NCBI GenBank assembly: GCA_036850595.1
Contig: CM072168.1
Location: 12,825,982-12,889,981 of the forward strand
DNA length: 64,000 bases
Direction: 5' to 3'
DNA from: Rhyacichthys aspro
Lineage: Eukaryota > Chordata > Actinopteri > Gobiiformes > Rhyacichthyidae
Part shown: positions 12,801 to 25,693 of the stretch, in pieces
Numbering within the stretch: the stretch's first letter is position 1
Layout of the letters: each line of letters opens with the position of its first letter
Made by a program: the position numbers and the translations under genes
Notes under the pieces: model-generated
Database searches by the model: none
What the model was told of the DNA's origin: nothing
What the model saw: the letters and a program-made list of their open reading frames with translations, nothing else

Positions 12801-15800
12801 CTTACACACAACTGTACCTGCACACAAGCGTGGTTCATAGTCACATTGTCGTCCTTTAAAACCAAAACTCCATAAAATCTGGGAGAAAAGAATAACTGAA
12901 ATAGCACTAGATTGAAAGAGATATCACTGTTGTAGTTTTAGTAGAAATTGAGATTTTGGATCACAATAGAGGTTTGTAGATGAAAACAGGTCAAGCTTAC
13001 TGTTAGTGTTATTAATACTTTCTTGGCTATAGGGAAGGGGAATGCCTATTTGTGATACCTTGTTACAGTTATTTTCTTTTTTTCATATAAGCAAGCTCTC
13101 ATTGTAAATTTATGGACACAGCTGAATGCACAGCTACAGCCTGCAGCAGCTCTTTTTTATTCAGCATATCACTGTCAGGGATGTTTGGCAGAGTCACTTC
13201 CATGCAGTTTCACATGAATAGGTGCGTATTAGAAAAGCACAGTATATGAGATGAATATGTATTAGTGTGTGGGAGGGGGTCAGGGGGTATATGAGAGAAA
13301 AGTGAAAGCAGTCTTTGTGTTTAAAGCAGAGCCCTCTGGTGGACCCTCCCCTCGGCGCAGGGTTGCCCAGGCCCTGTGGTGGCGGATCACAGTTAATAAC
13401 TGTGTGGTGGGCTGTCAGAGGCACTTAGTGTGACGCTGGGCAGGCCGGGCCAGTCTGCGCCCGCATATCCAGTCGCCTGCCTCTGAGCCTGGACGGAGGC
13501 AGTCAGCCATAGAGGGGAGAGAGGAGACGAGCTGGAGACACAAATAAAGATACCAGATAAAATAATTGCTTCATGTGTCCTCTTCTGCAAACTGCAGATT
13601 GAGCTTTTCAGGAAAAGTACATTGACTTATTGTCAGATTTCTGTGTTAATGTCAAATGAAAGGTCAGTCAAAGATCAAACACAAAGGCTTGTTTGACTTT
13701 TTATGCCTGTCAGACAACACTCATGCCCTTGTGCACTGAACACTTTGTGGCTGCTATAATTATTGCCCCTGTCCATACTGGCCATGGCTCAATGCCTTCC
13801 TCATGTAATTCAATGTGACAACATCCACAGGTTTTGAACTGGCAAAATTAACACAAGGTTTCTACACTCCAAGACGCCAATTAGATGATACTTGAGAATC
13901 ATCATTAACGACCAATAGATGTTATTAGCAGCCACAAATTATTGTGTTCTTTTGTTATAATTAGTGGGTGGAAAAAAAGCATTAATGATTGCAAGCTTTT
14001 AGTATCACAACATGACTAAAACATCTTAGGTTGCTATTATTCTCTTCCAAAAGATTTCCACTGCACTCTACAAGTTCCTTATGATTTTAAGAAACATTAT
14101 TAGAAAATTCATTTAAGAAGATTAGATTAGAAGATTCACTGTTGCCATGTTTAGACAAATCATCAACAAAGGTTCTTCGCTGTACACAATGACGTGATTA
14201 TTTATCTTTTGTCCACAACAAAAAAACGTAATTTTTAATAACAACCAGAAACCTCCCAATCTTTCATATCTGATGCTAAAAAGTGCCCCAACACTGTCCA
14301 CAATCATCAGGACCAGATGTTATCTGACCCTAAACAAAGTACCTCCACAAAACCTTATCTGATCCCGACTCATAAAGCTCCAAATGAGGACCGTCATGAG
14401 AACCAACCACTGGGAGACTCGTCCGATCTTGAGTGCTGTTTTATTTCTGTGCCAAACAATTACTTGTTGGACAAACTGCTCCGTCTGTCTGTGAACTCAA
14501 AGTCCAGCTCATCCCTGTTGACTAGATTAGATAACCAGGTTTTAAAGGCAGGAAGACTGTTTGCCTAGTGACTCCTCTCTTCCCTAATAGTGTCTGATCT
14601 AATGGCTGATTGCAGGCTGCTTGTTGACAGTAGTGACCCACACAGTGTCATGGCAATGGCCAAACAATACAGAAACACAGAGCAGAATGAGCTTTAGTGC
14701 CTGTAATTACTGGATAAATATCAGCTTCTTTGTTTTAAAGCAGCTGCAATAAATATTATACACTGTTTAAATTACAACCATTATCGCCAGTGTTGCTTCA
14801 GATCTGACGAGTTAATGGGCCCAGATGGGTGGGGACAGTTACTATTATATATGTGTTATCTCTGTCATTAATATGGAAACAGGTCTGCAGAACATGAGTA
14901 GCCACAATCGCAAATACTGTAAACATTTATGCATCCATGACTGATTTTCTACAAGTAAAATGTAGAAAAGTGCTGTCCTGGGAGGCCTGTTTTATTTCCA
15001 TGTACCTTTTGACCTTGAGATGAGAAATTCTTAAAGCTGTACCTTTTATTTACCTATTTTTGTTTTGTTTTATTTTGTGGTTAGGTGAACAAAACAGAGC
15101 AAGGTTTGGATTTGGGTTTGGAAAAAAAAAGTTGATGAAAATTCAAAAAAACATTTCTTTAAACAAAACTCCTCACCTCACATGCTCTATGTCTCTCCCC
15201 TGCTGCTTGTTGGAGATGTAGAACTTTGGCAGAATTACAAAACATAAAAGAGGCTATTTTAATAATAATTAAAAAAAAATCTCATATTCAGCAGGTCCGT
15301 CCTACAACTTATTTTTGTGTCACAGCCAGTTTATGTAATAGGATTGTATTGTAAATGTTTGTGATAGAAATAATCAAATAGTTATAATTTTATCATTTCT
15401 GCACATCCTTATGTCAGTTGATGTACATTATCAGTTACATTTATTTCACTGATTTTGACTTGGTGAATGTGCAACTTCATTTAAAGCGGACTTGCTTCTT
15501 CCCAGAGATGGGGAGGGGGTATTTCTGTTGCCGGTGTCTGTGGCCCTCTGTTTAAATCATCACTTCCTGTTCTCAATCCACACGTCTGCTTATCCATCAT
15601 TTCATAAGCTTGTATGTGTGCGGGTGTGTGATACTCCTGGGGTCTTATTGCACCTACGCCAGCCTCTCATGGGTGGTGGTGGCAGTGAGGGGCTGCTCCC
15701 TTAAGACACCCCCTCAAATTATGGCCTAATCAGTTAGCCCCAAGAGCAGGCCTTCCAGAAATGCTCCCAGACAGACAGAGAAACCCCCTCCTCCTCCTCG

Positions 15801-18800
15801 GCCAACCTGACCTTGTCCCTGCTAAGACCCCTTTCTGAGATAAAACAGGTTCAGCTTCGGTTAAAGAAAAGTGTTCCTCACTTATCCCCTCCTCCTGTCT
15901 AGTCTACCTGGCCTTTTGTCTGTGTCACACTGACATACAGTGAATTGTAACAGTGTTTGGTGTCCCACTACTTATAATAAAGTTTTTAGCTAAACAAGAC
16001 GGATAGACTTTTGACATTACGATCTCACCTTAATCCTCATTGTTGGTACGTTTTTCTCTCTTAAGGTGAGCCAGTTGCGTAGTCAGAAATGTCAGTGAAA
16101 CCAATTTATAAGGTTACGTTTGTTGTTTGTATTCCTGACACCAAGATTCATTTTTTCCAACTGGGTATCATCTTTTGCACTCATTCCATTTCAAATTCCT
16201 GAACAATTGCTGCCCAAGTTGCCATAGCCGTGACTGCATAATTTCGAAGTGCCTTTTTTTGCGTTATTTAATAACCTTTTAAAAGTATAACTGTAAGAAA
16301 CAACACTTTATCGGTATATCACTCTGGCACCACAGTCTATTCCAACAAGTATCTGGCTTTCCCCGGGATCATTAATCCACACACAGACTTGGAGCAGGCG
16401 AGCAGCCGTACTAATGTAAGGCTTTGGCAACTAAATGACTGCAGCTCCTCTAGGTTAATCAATGGCACATGGCAGTTTCTGGCAATGTCAGCTCTCACTC
16501 CGTCCTGATGTTCTCCTCGTCTGCCATGTTCACATTGCTCTAATAATCCCTTTGTCTTCCTCACATGTCTCATGTGCTAAATAAACCACAGGACTCACTA
16601 TATACTCTAATGCTTTGAAAGTCCACTCTGCCACTCATTTTTTATAATTGTTACACCTTTTCCAAAACACATATGATTTAAATAAATGAAATGCTAAAAT
16701 AATTCTACATTTTGAGCTATTTGCAAAACAGTTTAAAAGATTAAATCCATAATCCTGATTCATGCAGTAATTTATGGTATTTCTGGAAATATACATGGTG
16801 ACACAATAGTTTTTTAGGATATTTAAAATAATAACCCAGGATGAAAATACGGTACATCATGGTCCTTTTAAGAAAAACGTGCAGGATAGAGTTGAAAGGG
16901 AGGAAAGAGAAATCCTCCCTCTCTGTACTGATTATTTAAACAAGAGTTACAACGGCTTAAGCCCTGGGACAGTTCCTGACCATGTTTATCAGAAGTACAT
17001 GTAATGTCTTATTAACTGTGTACACTCTGCCACTTGTCCAGGTCACAGGTCATCCATCACCTCAGTGGGTTCTGTCTTAGCGAGTCTTTGTTGAGTGTTT
17101 GAAGACTGAAGATGAGTGATGTGGGTGTCATGTGACCACTTCACTCAGAGGAGACGTGTGACACCGTCTGGAGTCAGGACTGTCCCTTGACTCCACAGTC
17201 ATACCTCTTCTGGCTCAGCTACAGTCAACCCTCCACAGCACTGTTATGTGGCTGTGATTATATTCACCCCAAATTTATCTGTTGGCTAAAAAACCTCACT
17301 TAGATTAGTTCCAGGGGGATCATCACATGTGCTCAGTAAGAAATATGTCATGAAAAAAGCAAGTAGTTTGTTCACATGTGCACTTCGATTTAGTTTATAT
17401 ATAAATTATAACTTGCATTCCAAAGTAAAAATGTTTAATACACTAAAGCTCAGATTGAATATGTAAGAATTGACCTCGCTGTAAAATTAAAATGCTCGAA
17501 GTTATTATTTCATTACAGGCATACACTGTTTAATATTGTTCAATATTTTATAAAATGTTGGCTATCAGAATATATTAGTTTGCATTTTTATCATTATTTT
17601 TTGTTTAAAATGTATTAATCTGTACATACATTTAATGCAAAAACATGCTTACTTATTATTTTGCTTCACATTAATATTACAGTGTAAGGGGCACATCTAA
17701 AGTTCAAAAACATCCAAGGTCCAATATGCCACTTTATTAAAATACATAGAGACAATCCAAATAAAACCATCACGGCTACATAACTTGCGCTGAAATTAAA
17801 TCTATTTTAATTTGGTATTTGATGGTGAGGAATGTGTGTAATCTTCACACCGAAGATGATTATTGGATAAGGACTGCAGACATGAGGCTGTTGGGCTCCT
17901 GTCCTCCCTGAAGTGGGATAACATTTCAACAGCTTAGATTAGCTCACTCAGGACCCATCAGCACATGTGGAAGTGACCCTCAGGACCCTCTCCTTGGCCC
18001 GTTCTGAACTAGGAGTGTCAGGGGAAGTGCACGGGCCAGCTGATGCAGTTAGTGCTATGTTAACCTGTGCAAGGGCAGCATAGCAATAATAAACACAAGA
18101 TCACAGCAGTGGGCTAACCTCTGACCCTGCACCGCGCTCACAGCAGCCCGATCATTATCGGACTGACTCATGCTGACGCGCGACATGGGTGTCCCTCATG
18201 TTTTCAATCATTGACTCCTTTAAGTCAAATCAAAGAAAGACAAAAGTTTCCTCATTGGTGTCTGACAGTAAATGATTGACGTTTACTTTGAGTCCATCAG
18301 GCCCACCCCCTGGAGGCTCGCAGGGGGGACCTACAAAGTGAAACCATCCCATGTCCCGCACCCTTGTTTACCCACAAGGCCATTTGCTTGTCTGTTGTTG
18401 GAGAAGTGACGGAGGTCCCATGTTTCCGGGTACAGATAACACAAGTTGTGGTAAGATCTTTGTTTTTCTGCATGCTCCAAACAAAAACTCAACACTTTTG
18501 TTTAAAACTTTTCACACCCTGCATCATTTTTTATCTCTTTTATTTATCTGTGTACACTAGTATCATTTACTCATCAAATAATGTAGCTGTTATTTTTATA
18601 TCATCTTAATGTACCTAAAATGTTAATGCACATTGAATGACTATGTTTATTTCTTCTCAACTCTCTTTTATTTTAAGGTACAGTTTTATTAAGTGTCATA
18701 GAGATTTTTGCTACTTTACATACCTCTTCTGACCACGCATATAAAACCATATCAGGTTCCATTTCCTCCAAACATTAGGCGGCTTTTGACCCAAAAGGTT

Positions 18801-20700
18801 TGGATAGAAAGTTATTCATGCTGACAGGCTGACACAGAGAGTGCTTGCCAAAGTAATAATGTGCATTTGAAGTGACTTAAGAGCTTGTGTGTGTGCAGTT
18901 TAAATGACCTCACAGCCACTTCTACTTAACTGGCTCACAAGACTGTCCTGTATTAAGGACTCAGTTTAGATTAAAGTATTTTCAAGGTGGAAAGTTGTGA
19001 AGGAAACTTTTTTGGTGTCAACTGACTTAGATTTTGAGATTAATTAAGTGACCCTATTTGTCTAAAAAAAATCTTTCCACATTTCTGAGTGTACTTAATA
19101 CATTGCAGCTAGCTCGAGCGGGTCTTGGCATTGTGACCATTTTGGAAGTGAATCCCTTTGGCAGGTCAAGTAAACCTGGCCCCTAAACACTGAGCACACT
19201 TTCCAAACCTCATTACACAGACCTCTGCTGTTTTGTTGCTTGTGGGCCCCAGTCAAATCCCTCCCTCATATTCTTTTCAAATGAGAATTGAATTTCTTTT
19301 TTTCCCTTCTCCGAAGTGTTTATGTTATCATTTGTAAATCTTACCAGAAGTGGACCATGAGGCACAAGAGGGGAACTCATACACAGTTTAATGAAGTATT
19401 TACAGATAATTCTAACTGTCAAATACTTGTGCCCGATGACATAGAGCAGAGTGCTGACTCCTGCAGCTCTCCCTCCTTCCTTGAAGCAGTGGGATTTGAT
19501 TTCAGGTAAGGACTTATTGGAGAGGGGGGGCCTGACATGCTGCCAGTGCCAGTGTGCGGGCCAAGCAAGAAAGAAAAAGAAGAACGATCCTCTGTGCACC
19601 AGAGACAGAGAGAACTGATTGATACGAGGATGCTATCTATATCGACTTACAGATTTTTCACAAGCAGTGCATTGACAAGTGGCACATTACTTAAAAAGTG
19701 ATTTACATTAAGCAGCTTCACATGTGAGTTTTAGGTTTATTTTATATATATATATATATTTATCAGTAAATATGTAGAGAAAAAAAAAACTCAAACATGG
19801 ACAAATTAGTACATTTTCTGTTAGTTCTGTGCTCTTCAACTTGTGCCACTAGGAAAAAAAAATTCTTGTTTATCATTTATTTCACTGAATGAAGTGAAAG
19901 CAAGACATCTACATCGTTTTTGAGTTTTTTTTAATGAAGCCAATTCAAATGTGTTTTGTATGTATGATAAATATTAAGAGAAAAATATCATAACAAGACG
20001 TATTTTATGCAGTTTTGAAAGCATCAAAAGAATAAACCAGCGTTCTTTTTCAACCCATAAAATAAAGATAAATGTGAACCTAACAAAGTATTTATTCATC
20101 CTGCTTGGAGCCAAAAAACAACAATATATAATCTACATTGTATTAAAATTAGAATTAATTAACTATCTATCTTGTAGTTGGCATTATTTTCCAAAACATG
20201 CTTTGGATGAATGTATGGGAATGTATTTGAAAGGTCACAAAAGCAGAGAGCCAGTGAAAAATGGTGTGAAGCCGCAATAATGGACTCGTGAGTCGTGACC
20301 TGTGTATGGAAGCAATTTGGGGAAACGCGTTTGAAAGTGCGCTAAAAAGACAAATTAATCCCGAACGGAAACGAGATACATCCTTTAAAAACAAGCCATT
20401 TGCGCACTTTAGACTCTGTACTGAGCCGCAGAGGAGCATTAGCAGCACAAAAGTACTTTTTAAAAACCAGTGAATGAATGCACAGGGTCACTACGTGTGA
20501 GTCCAGGAAAACCACAGACAAAAACCTGGACAAGGTGCTCTGCTGCATCTGTATTTATATGAGCAGGTTTGCTTTAATACAGTGTTTACAGCAGTCACAC
20601 GCGCCTGTTGTTCGTTACGTCTTCGTTCCTTTCATTTTTAATTAAACATGATTTTACGCATGAGCTTCAACCTTTACAGGAACGTAAAAAATACACGATA
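9814..20700. other. Intergenic region, no gene supported
   Basis: About 11 kb with no ORF longer than about 130 codons, no exon chain and no recognisable RNA gene. It holds scattered GT-rich stretches (near 10150-10350), a short (TA)n run at about 19743-19759, a 10-bp perfect inverted repeat (CTCACCTTAA 16024-16033 / TTAAGGTGAG 16061-16070) and otherwise unique-looking sequence. Because it lies upstream of a SATB developmental regulator, it may contain distal enhancers, but sequence alone does not show which parts are conserved. Confidence 0.5.
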
Positions 20701-20702
20701 CA

Positions 20703-20704
<2 letters not shown>

Positions 20705-20774
<70 letters not shown>
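20705..20774. repeat. (TAA)n microsatellite, about 70 bp
   Basis: An uninterrupted run of TAA triplets of about 23 units. The poly-isoleucine and poly-leucine reading frames across it are artefacts of the repeat. Confidence 0.97.
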
Positions 20775-20775
<1 letters not shown>

Positions 20776-22985
20776 TACTGTTTTCTTCCGTGCCTAGATA
20801 GTTTTTGTTCTCTTGGCCTCGTGGGCCTGCTCTGCTCTGGCAGGTCTTGTTCATCCGTGGAACCAATAGGAAACTCATCCTTATGTAAAATTCATGTAAA
20901 ATCTGTCCCTTTTTTCCATTATTTTTAATTCATGTTTCAGGCATTAGTTTTTCAAATGTTCCAAAAAGAAAAGGCTGTTGGAACTGAGAAAGAATTTTTT
21001 TTTTTAATGAGTTTAGGAGTTATGTCAACAGTATCATGGGCGAGTGAAGCTATCTCTGGTGCTAATAAAAAAAAGAAAAAAGAAAGAAATAGTGATTTTT
21101 TTTTAATAATAATAAAACGAACATGTTTGTAATCTCGTGTCAAATGAAGTATAAGACTATAGGTATTTCTTTTTATTCTGTTATAGAAAATACACTGAGC
21201 ACTAAGGCTGTGTTATTCACGCTTGACTGAAATGGTCTTTGCTTTTGCACAAACATCTTTACGCAATTATAATAAAGCAAATTATATACGTTCTAATGTT
21301 TACAAAATTATTGTTGGCCATGCACATCTGATGAGGTAAAATGCACTCGTTTCAATTCTTGTTGTGATTTTGATTCAGAATTGACTGTTCCTAAGAAGAA
21401 GAATGAAATATTTTGAATAAAGAAGCGTCACTAAACGTTGGTGACAGGTTATTTTACGCATTTTCTTCTGCTGCTTTGGCCTCTGGCTGTAGCTTGTTTC
21501 CTCGTCCTCACCACACAGCCGCGCTGTTTGCACAAGCCATGCCTCTGCTTTACTCTGCATGACATGACACAACATTCACTCCAGTCCGGAATGTCACAAG
21601 TAAACACCTGAGACGAAAATGTGCGTAAAATGGAACAAAAGAAACAAATTGACGATAAATATCAAACTGTTTTCTTCATTGAGATAAGAAATACTCTGAT
21701 AATAGTTTATGCCAGGCATCTTTTCAGCTAAATTGTGTAAACCTAAGCTAAAAACCGTCTTATTTATTAATGTTTCGTTTTGATCCAAGCCAGATGCATT
21801 CTTGTCTAAATGGCTGTGCTGACTTCTTGAATTTAAAATGAGTTTTGTGCTGGAGGTCTGCTCTGTTTAAAATCATTCGATCGCTTTCTATAAATTGGTC
21901 TCTGGATGTGAAATAAATAAAAGCATGTTATTCTTTTGCTCTTTTGGAAGCAGAGAGGGGTGGGGTCACGTGGCAGGACGGGGAGTCTGACGCAGAGTTC
22001 AAGCACAAGACTCAGTTTATTAATCCATCTTTGACTAATTTCTCATTTCAGCAATTCAAATATCTTTATTTTATTTGATTTCATTAACAACAGTTATTTT
22101 CTGGATCAATATTTCATCTGACGTCGTGACGTTATTTACCTTCACGCTTGTTTGGACTGGAACTCAGATTTCCTTGGTTCTTCAATAAATGGAAAACCAG
22201 TCGAGAGCAGCAGAGGAGGGTTTAAGTGATGCCCCGCCGCGCTTCAATTATTTACTGCTCCGTGCGCTTCTCTCCAAACGCGTAACGAGGGGAAATGCGC
22301 ACAACAGCAGGACACCGTTTATATTTATAATACGTTGTAACAATACAGTTTTTAAATACACGTGTACTCTTGTGTAAAAGTGGGCTATTGCAGTCGTTAA
22401 ATGTCAAAATTGTATTTGTATTAACTCGAAATATTCAATTGGTAATGCTCTTAGAGATATTTGCTGACTTCTTTTTCAATTTTGTGACCTGGTTTTCATT
22501 TTTCACATTCAAAATAAAAGCAGTTCATAGTTTTAGTCCTTTGTCGTACTGCAGAAATTGGCTCACTGTCAGTCCGGAAAAAACAAGCTCCCTTAAATTA
22601 ATTGATATCTTTTGATGAAATTGTTCTGTATCTCGCTGCAGTGATATGACTAGTTGCTCTTTATGTTTCCAATAGGTTCTACATCACCACAAAGTGTCAG
22701 AGGTTTATTTTACTGTGTGTCCGGGGTCAGAGCTGTCCACTCCTCCTTAAATATGAAAATGACACAGGCGGGTGTCAGTGTTGTATCACATTGTGTGCAA
22801 CTGCAAATAGTAGCCTACACTTGTGTTCCATGACAATTAGCTGATATTGTCCTTCCTCCTAAGTCCTTGAACAGAATTAAGAAAAGTACTTAAAAGTGTT
22901 TCAAGTGTTCCCTGATGAATTGTAGCCATTTGTTGTTGTTTTCTCATCATTTTCAAAGGAGTTGTCTACCTGCTTTTGATTGAGA
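20775..22985. other. Intergenic, upstream of the SATB gene
   Basis: AT-rich sequence with several A/T homopolymer runs (for example near 21000 and 21068). I see no exon, RNA gene or complete transposon here. Confidence 0.4.
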
Positions 22986-22989
22986 AGGT

Positions 22990-23240
22990 AAAATAAAAAC
23001 AGGCCTGTCCCCAGTGTGTTTCCTGGAGAGCTTCAGGCGCAGCTGGCCGCTCTCCGTTGCATCCAGAGCGAACATCCTTTTACGAAGTGGATCTGGAGCC
23101 GGAGCAGGCACAAGGTGGTGGTCCGTCCGTCTTTTCTGATGCAGGATCCGCTGCTGTCGCACTCCATAGCAACACTGAAACCCACGCGCTCTGCCACATT
23201 CCGCACGCAGACAACGTCCCAGTGACAGAGTTCCACTGAA
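22990..23240. promoter_or_regulatory. CpG-rich patch upstream of the SATB gene
   Basis: About 250 bp with clearly more CpG dinucleotides and higher GC than its surroundings, lying about 1.5-1.8 kb upstream of the probable SATB first exon. Overlapping ORFs are open in several frames on both strands, which is what CpG-rich, stop-poor sequence produces; none resembles a known protein. It could be an auxiliary promoter, an exon of an antisense non-coding RNA, or a conserved regulatory element. The function is inferred from position and composition only. Confidence 0.3.
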
Positions 23241-24135
23241 AATGCTGCAGATGTTGGGCTGATGTTGAAACCTGTGGCTTCGTGTGAGTTGCTCCATTTC
23301 GCTGGAACATGCTGTCATTAAAATGTTGTAGTTCTCCGCAGCAGCAGTACACCAGACTCAGTGAAGGCTTAAATTGTTTTACATAAACATTAAAATGCAC
23401 ATTTGATGGACCACCATTTTAGATTTCGGAATTAAATTAGAAAACATGCAATTCCACTTCAGAAACACAGGTCTGCGGCGCTAATTAAAGAGGGAGAGGG
23501 AGAAGTCTACGGGAGGATTGTACACAAAGCGACTCATCCCAGCTGTCCCTTCTGCCTATCAGTATTTCGATGTAAAAGTGCATGTTTTTATTCTTGATTT
23601 GACTGCTATAGAGTTACACATTTGAGTGAATGAATCCTTTTTTTTTTATTGATCACAGCACTTTACTTATAACACTGTAAATATGTTGTTGGAATATGTT
23701 GCTGCCTTTTTGAAATAAATTAAATGACTACTTCTTAAATCTGACTCCACAATATGGAGATAAGATATTTCCCACTCATTTTAGCCCCTGTTGGCTTTCT
23801 TATCTGAGAGACACAGCACAGTGCCCTGGGTTAATGATCTACTGAGACCTCCGCACTGCGCTGCTGCTGTGCACTGGACATCCCAACCAGCACTTATTAT
23901 TATTAGGCTATTCATTAACGCATATCAGAGCATGGACTTCAGCTCGACGCATTATCACTGGGATGGTACTGACATGTGTGAAACTATTAGAAGGAGATAA
24001 TGGTGCGATAAGCTAGTGCTGCGCCAGCCACAAAGTCTCTAACGGTGAGAAAGTAACGAACAAGTGACTGCTTTATGTGTCAAGGTCTCAATGAGAGTTA
24101 CAGCCAAGGCTGCAGCCACATTTACACACAATAGG

Positions 24136-24380
24136 TAACAACTGAACCTGGACGAAATCAGGACTAGACCAGAATTAGGGTAGGATTAAAGGATGTCTAA
24201 ACCAGGACTTAATCAAGAAAACGAGACTGCGCAACGACTCAGGTAGGAGTATAACATCTGCTAAGATTAAAACTAAAGTAATGAGTGAACCTGAACTAAA
24301 ACAGAATATGCAGACCCGAACCTACACTGGAACTTATTCCAGGACTAAACCAGTAATAATGAAGCCTAGGATTTAACCAA
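24136..24380. repeat. Degenerate tandem 'accaggacta' repeat
   Basis: The stretch repeatedly returns to variants of 'aaccaggactaaacc' (for example 'aaaccaggactta' and 'ccaggactaaaccag'), separated by diverged copies. This suggests an old simple tandem array with a unit of about 10-13 bp. Unit boundaries are fuzzy. Confidence 0.4.
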
Positions 24381-24559
24381 TAAGTCTCCCCAGCTCCTTT
24401 AATGTCGTCTGTCTGACAGCACTGAGAAAGGTTTGAGCAAAAAAAAACCAAAACAAACAAAAACTAAACATTCCTACGCAGTGTCTGGATCAACCTACAC
24501 CAATCTCCTCTAAAGTAACCTTTTCATTTCAGTCTACTTCTAACAAGTTCTACTGAACA

Positions 24560-25236
24560 TTTTAAATCGCCGCGTGCGCTCTGTGCGCGAGATCCAGCCC
24601 ACTAAATGTGTCATATTAGCTTCCCACCGCCCCCTTCCTCCCTCGCTTCCTTCCTCCAGTCTTTGTCTCTCCTCCCTCTGTCAGTCAGTCAGTGCGCCCG
24701 TTGGCACAGAAGAGATTGAAAGTGACACGCTCTGATTACAACCCGGTCATTTAGCACCAACCAAACTCTGTTTTGACTGTAGAGCCCAGTGCCCGCTTCT
24801 CAGTTCGGTTTTGTGCGTCGCTTTTCCCGTTTGTTCGTTTCTTTCCCGCCTTGGTTCCGTTCTTTTAAGTCAGCAGCGCGTAGTTTTACCCTTTTGTTTC
24901 TTCTGTGGATGAAACCTAGAGCTATGAGAAGAGGAAGACATTAGGACGAAAGACTCAACGAGGAAGAAGTTGCGCGTAAAAATTAAACTTTTCACCCAGG
25001 ACACACCTCGACAGGACCTTCTCTGTTCCAAAGGCGGCGCATCCCACGTCCACCTTGGCAGCGCCGTGGGTCAGTCTCAGTGGCTCGTTTCAGTCTATCC
25101 CAGGTGTCTTCAGTGTCCTGAGTGTCCAGGAAACCAAAAGAAGCCCAAAATAAGACATCAGCCCTGGATTCATTACTGTTGATCAATGGACAGAGCCTCC
25201 TCAGCGGTCAGCAGCGACACACTCACGCCTTGAACC
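24560..25236 (+). promoter_or_regulatory. SATB gene promoter and non-coding exon 1
   Basis: GC- and CpG-rich sequence beginning near 24570, with pyrimidine-rich stretches at about 24630-24690, leads into a probable 5' UTR exon that ends at 25236 in a strong donor (GTAAGTACT). The next acceptor able to join it in a sensible way is at 33415, 44 bases upstream of the SATB start codon. The transcription start is not determined, and no clear TATA box was seen. Two short ATG-initiated uORFs lie in this exon: 24909-24944 (11 codons plus stop) and 25186-25233 (15 codons plus stop). Confidence 0.6.
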
Positions 25237-25243
25237 GTAAGTA

Positions 25244-25244
<1 letters not shown>

Positions 25245-25319
<75 letters not shown>

Positions 25320-25346
25320 GCACACACAAACACACGCGCACACACA
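25245..25346. repeat. (CA)n microsatellite, interrupted
   Basis: A CA-dinucleotide tract of about 100 bp broken by a few AAAC, CTCTTA and CGC interruptions. It starts eight bases after the predicted SATB exon 1 splice donor. Confidence 0.95.
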
Positions 25347-25632
25347 CGGTAGGAGCTGCGTTTACCTGAAACATTAGAGAGGGTAAAAATACTGAAGTAG
25401 AAAAACAGAAAATATGAAACCTGCTGAAGCTGTAATGTGCTCAGGAGCGCGTTAACATTTTGAGATCACTGTAAGTTAACGTCAGGCATTACATTTCAAT
25501 TCAAGAGTAGATTCACTGGCGAATTTTACTGATCTTAAGAAAATACTGATTTCAGCGTCTCCTCATTTTGTTAGAAGAGAAACAAATCCTCCTCTTGAGT
25601 TATAATTTTTTAATTGAATTAAAAACACAATG

Positions 25633-25633
<1 letters not shown>

Positions 25634-25693
<60 letters not shown>
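25634..25693. repeat. (ATT)n microsatellite, about 60 bp
   Basis: An uninterrupted run of about 20 ATT triplets in SATB intron 1. On the plus strand it is complementary in type to the (TAA)n tract at 20705-20774. Confidence 0.97.

Noticed and set aside
16024..16070. 10-bp perfect inverted repeat with 27-bp loop
   Set aside because: Too short a stem for a microRNA precursor and no flanking signals; likely chance in a long intergenic region.
19213..19599. Minus-strand ORF of 128 codons
   Set aside because: No similarity, no good start context and low-complexity beginning; typical chance ORF in intergenic DNA.
20608..20928. ORFs with poly-isoleucine or poly-leucine over 20705-20774
   Set aside because: Translation of a (TAA)n microsatellite; no protein family or splice structure.
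22953..23400. Four to six overlapping ORFs of 60-121 codons on both strands
   Set aside because: No recognisable family and no consistent exon borders; openness follows from CpG-rich, stop-poor composition. Reported only as a compositional patch.
24970..25182. 70-codon ORF in the SATB 5' UTR exon
   Set aside because: It begins with TTG rather than ATG, so it is unlikely to be initiated in a eukaryotic transcript.
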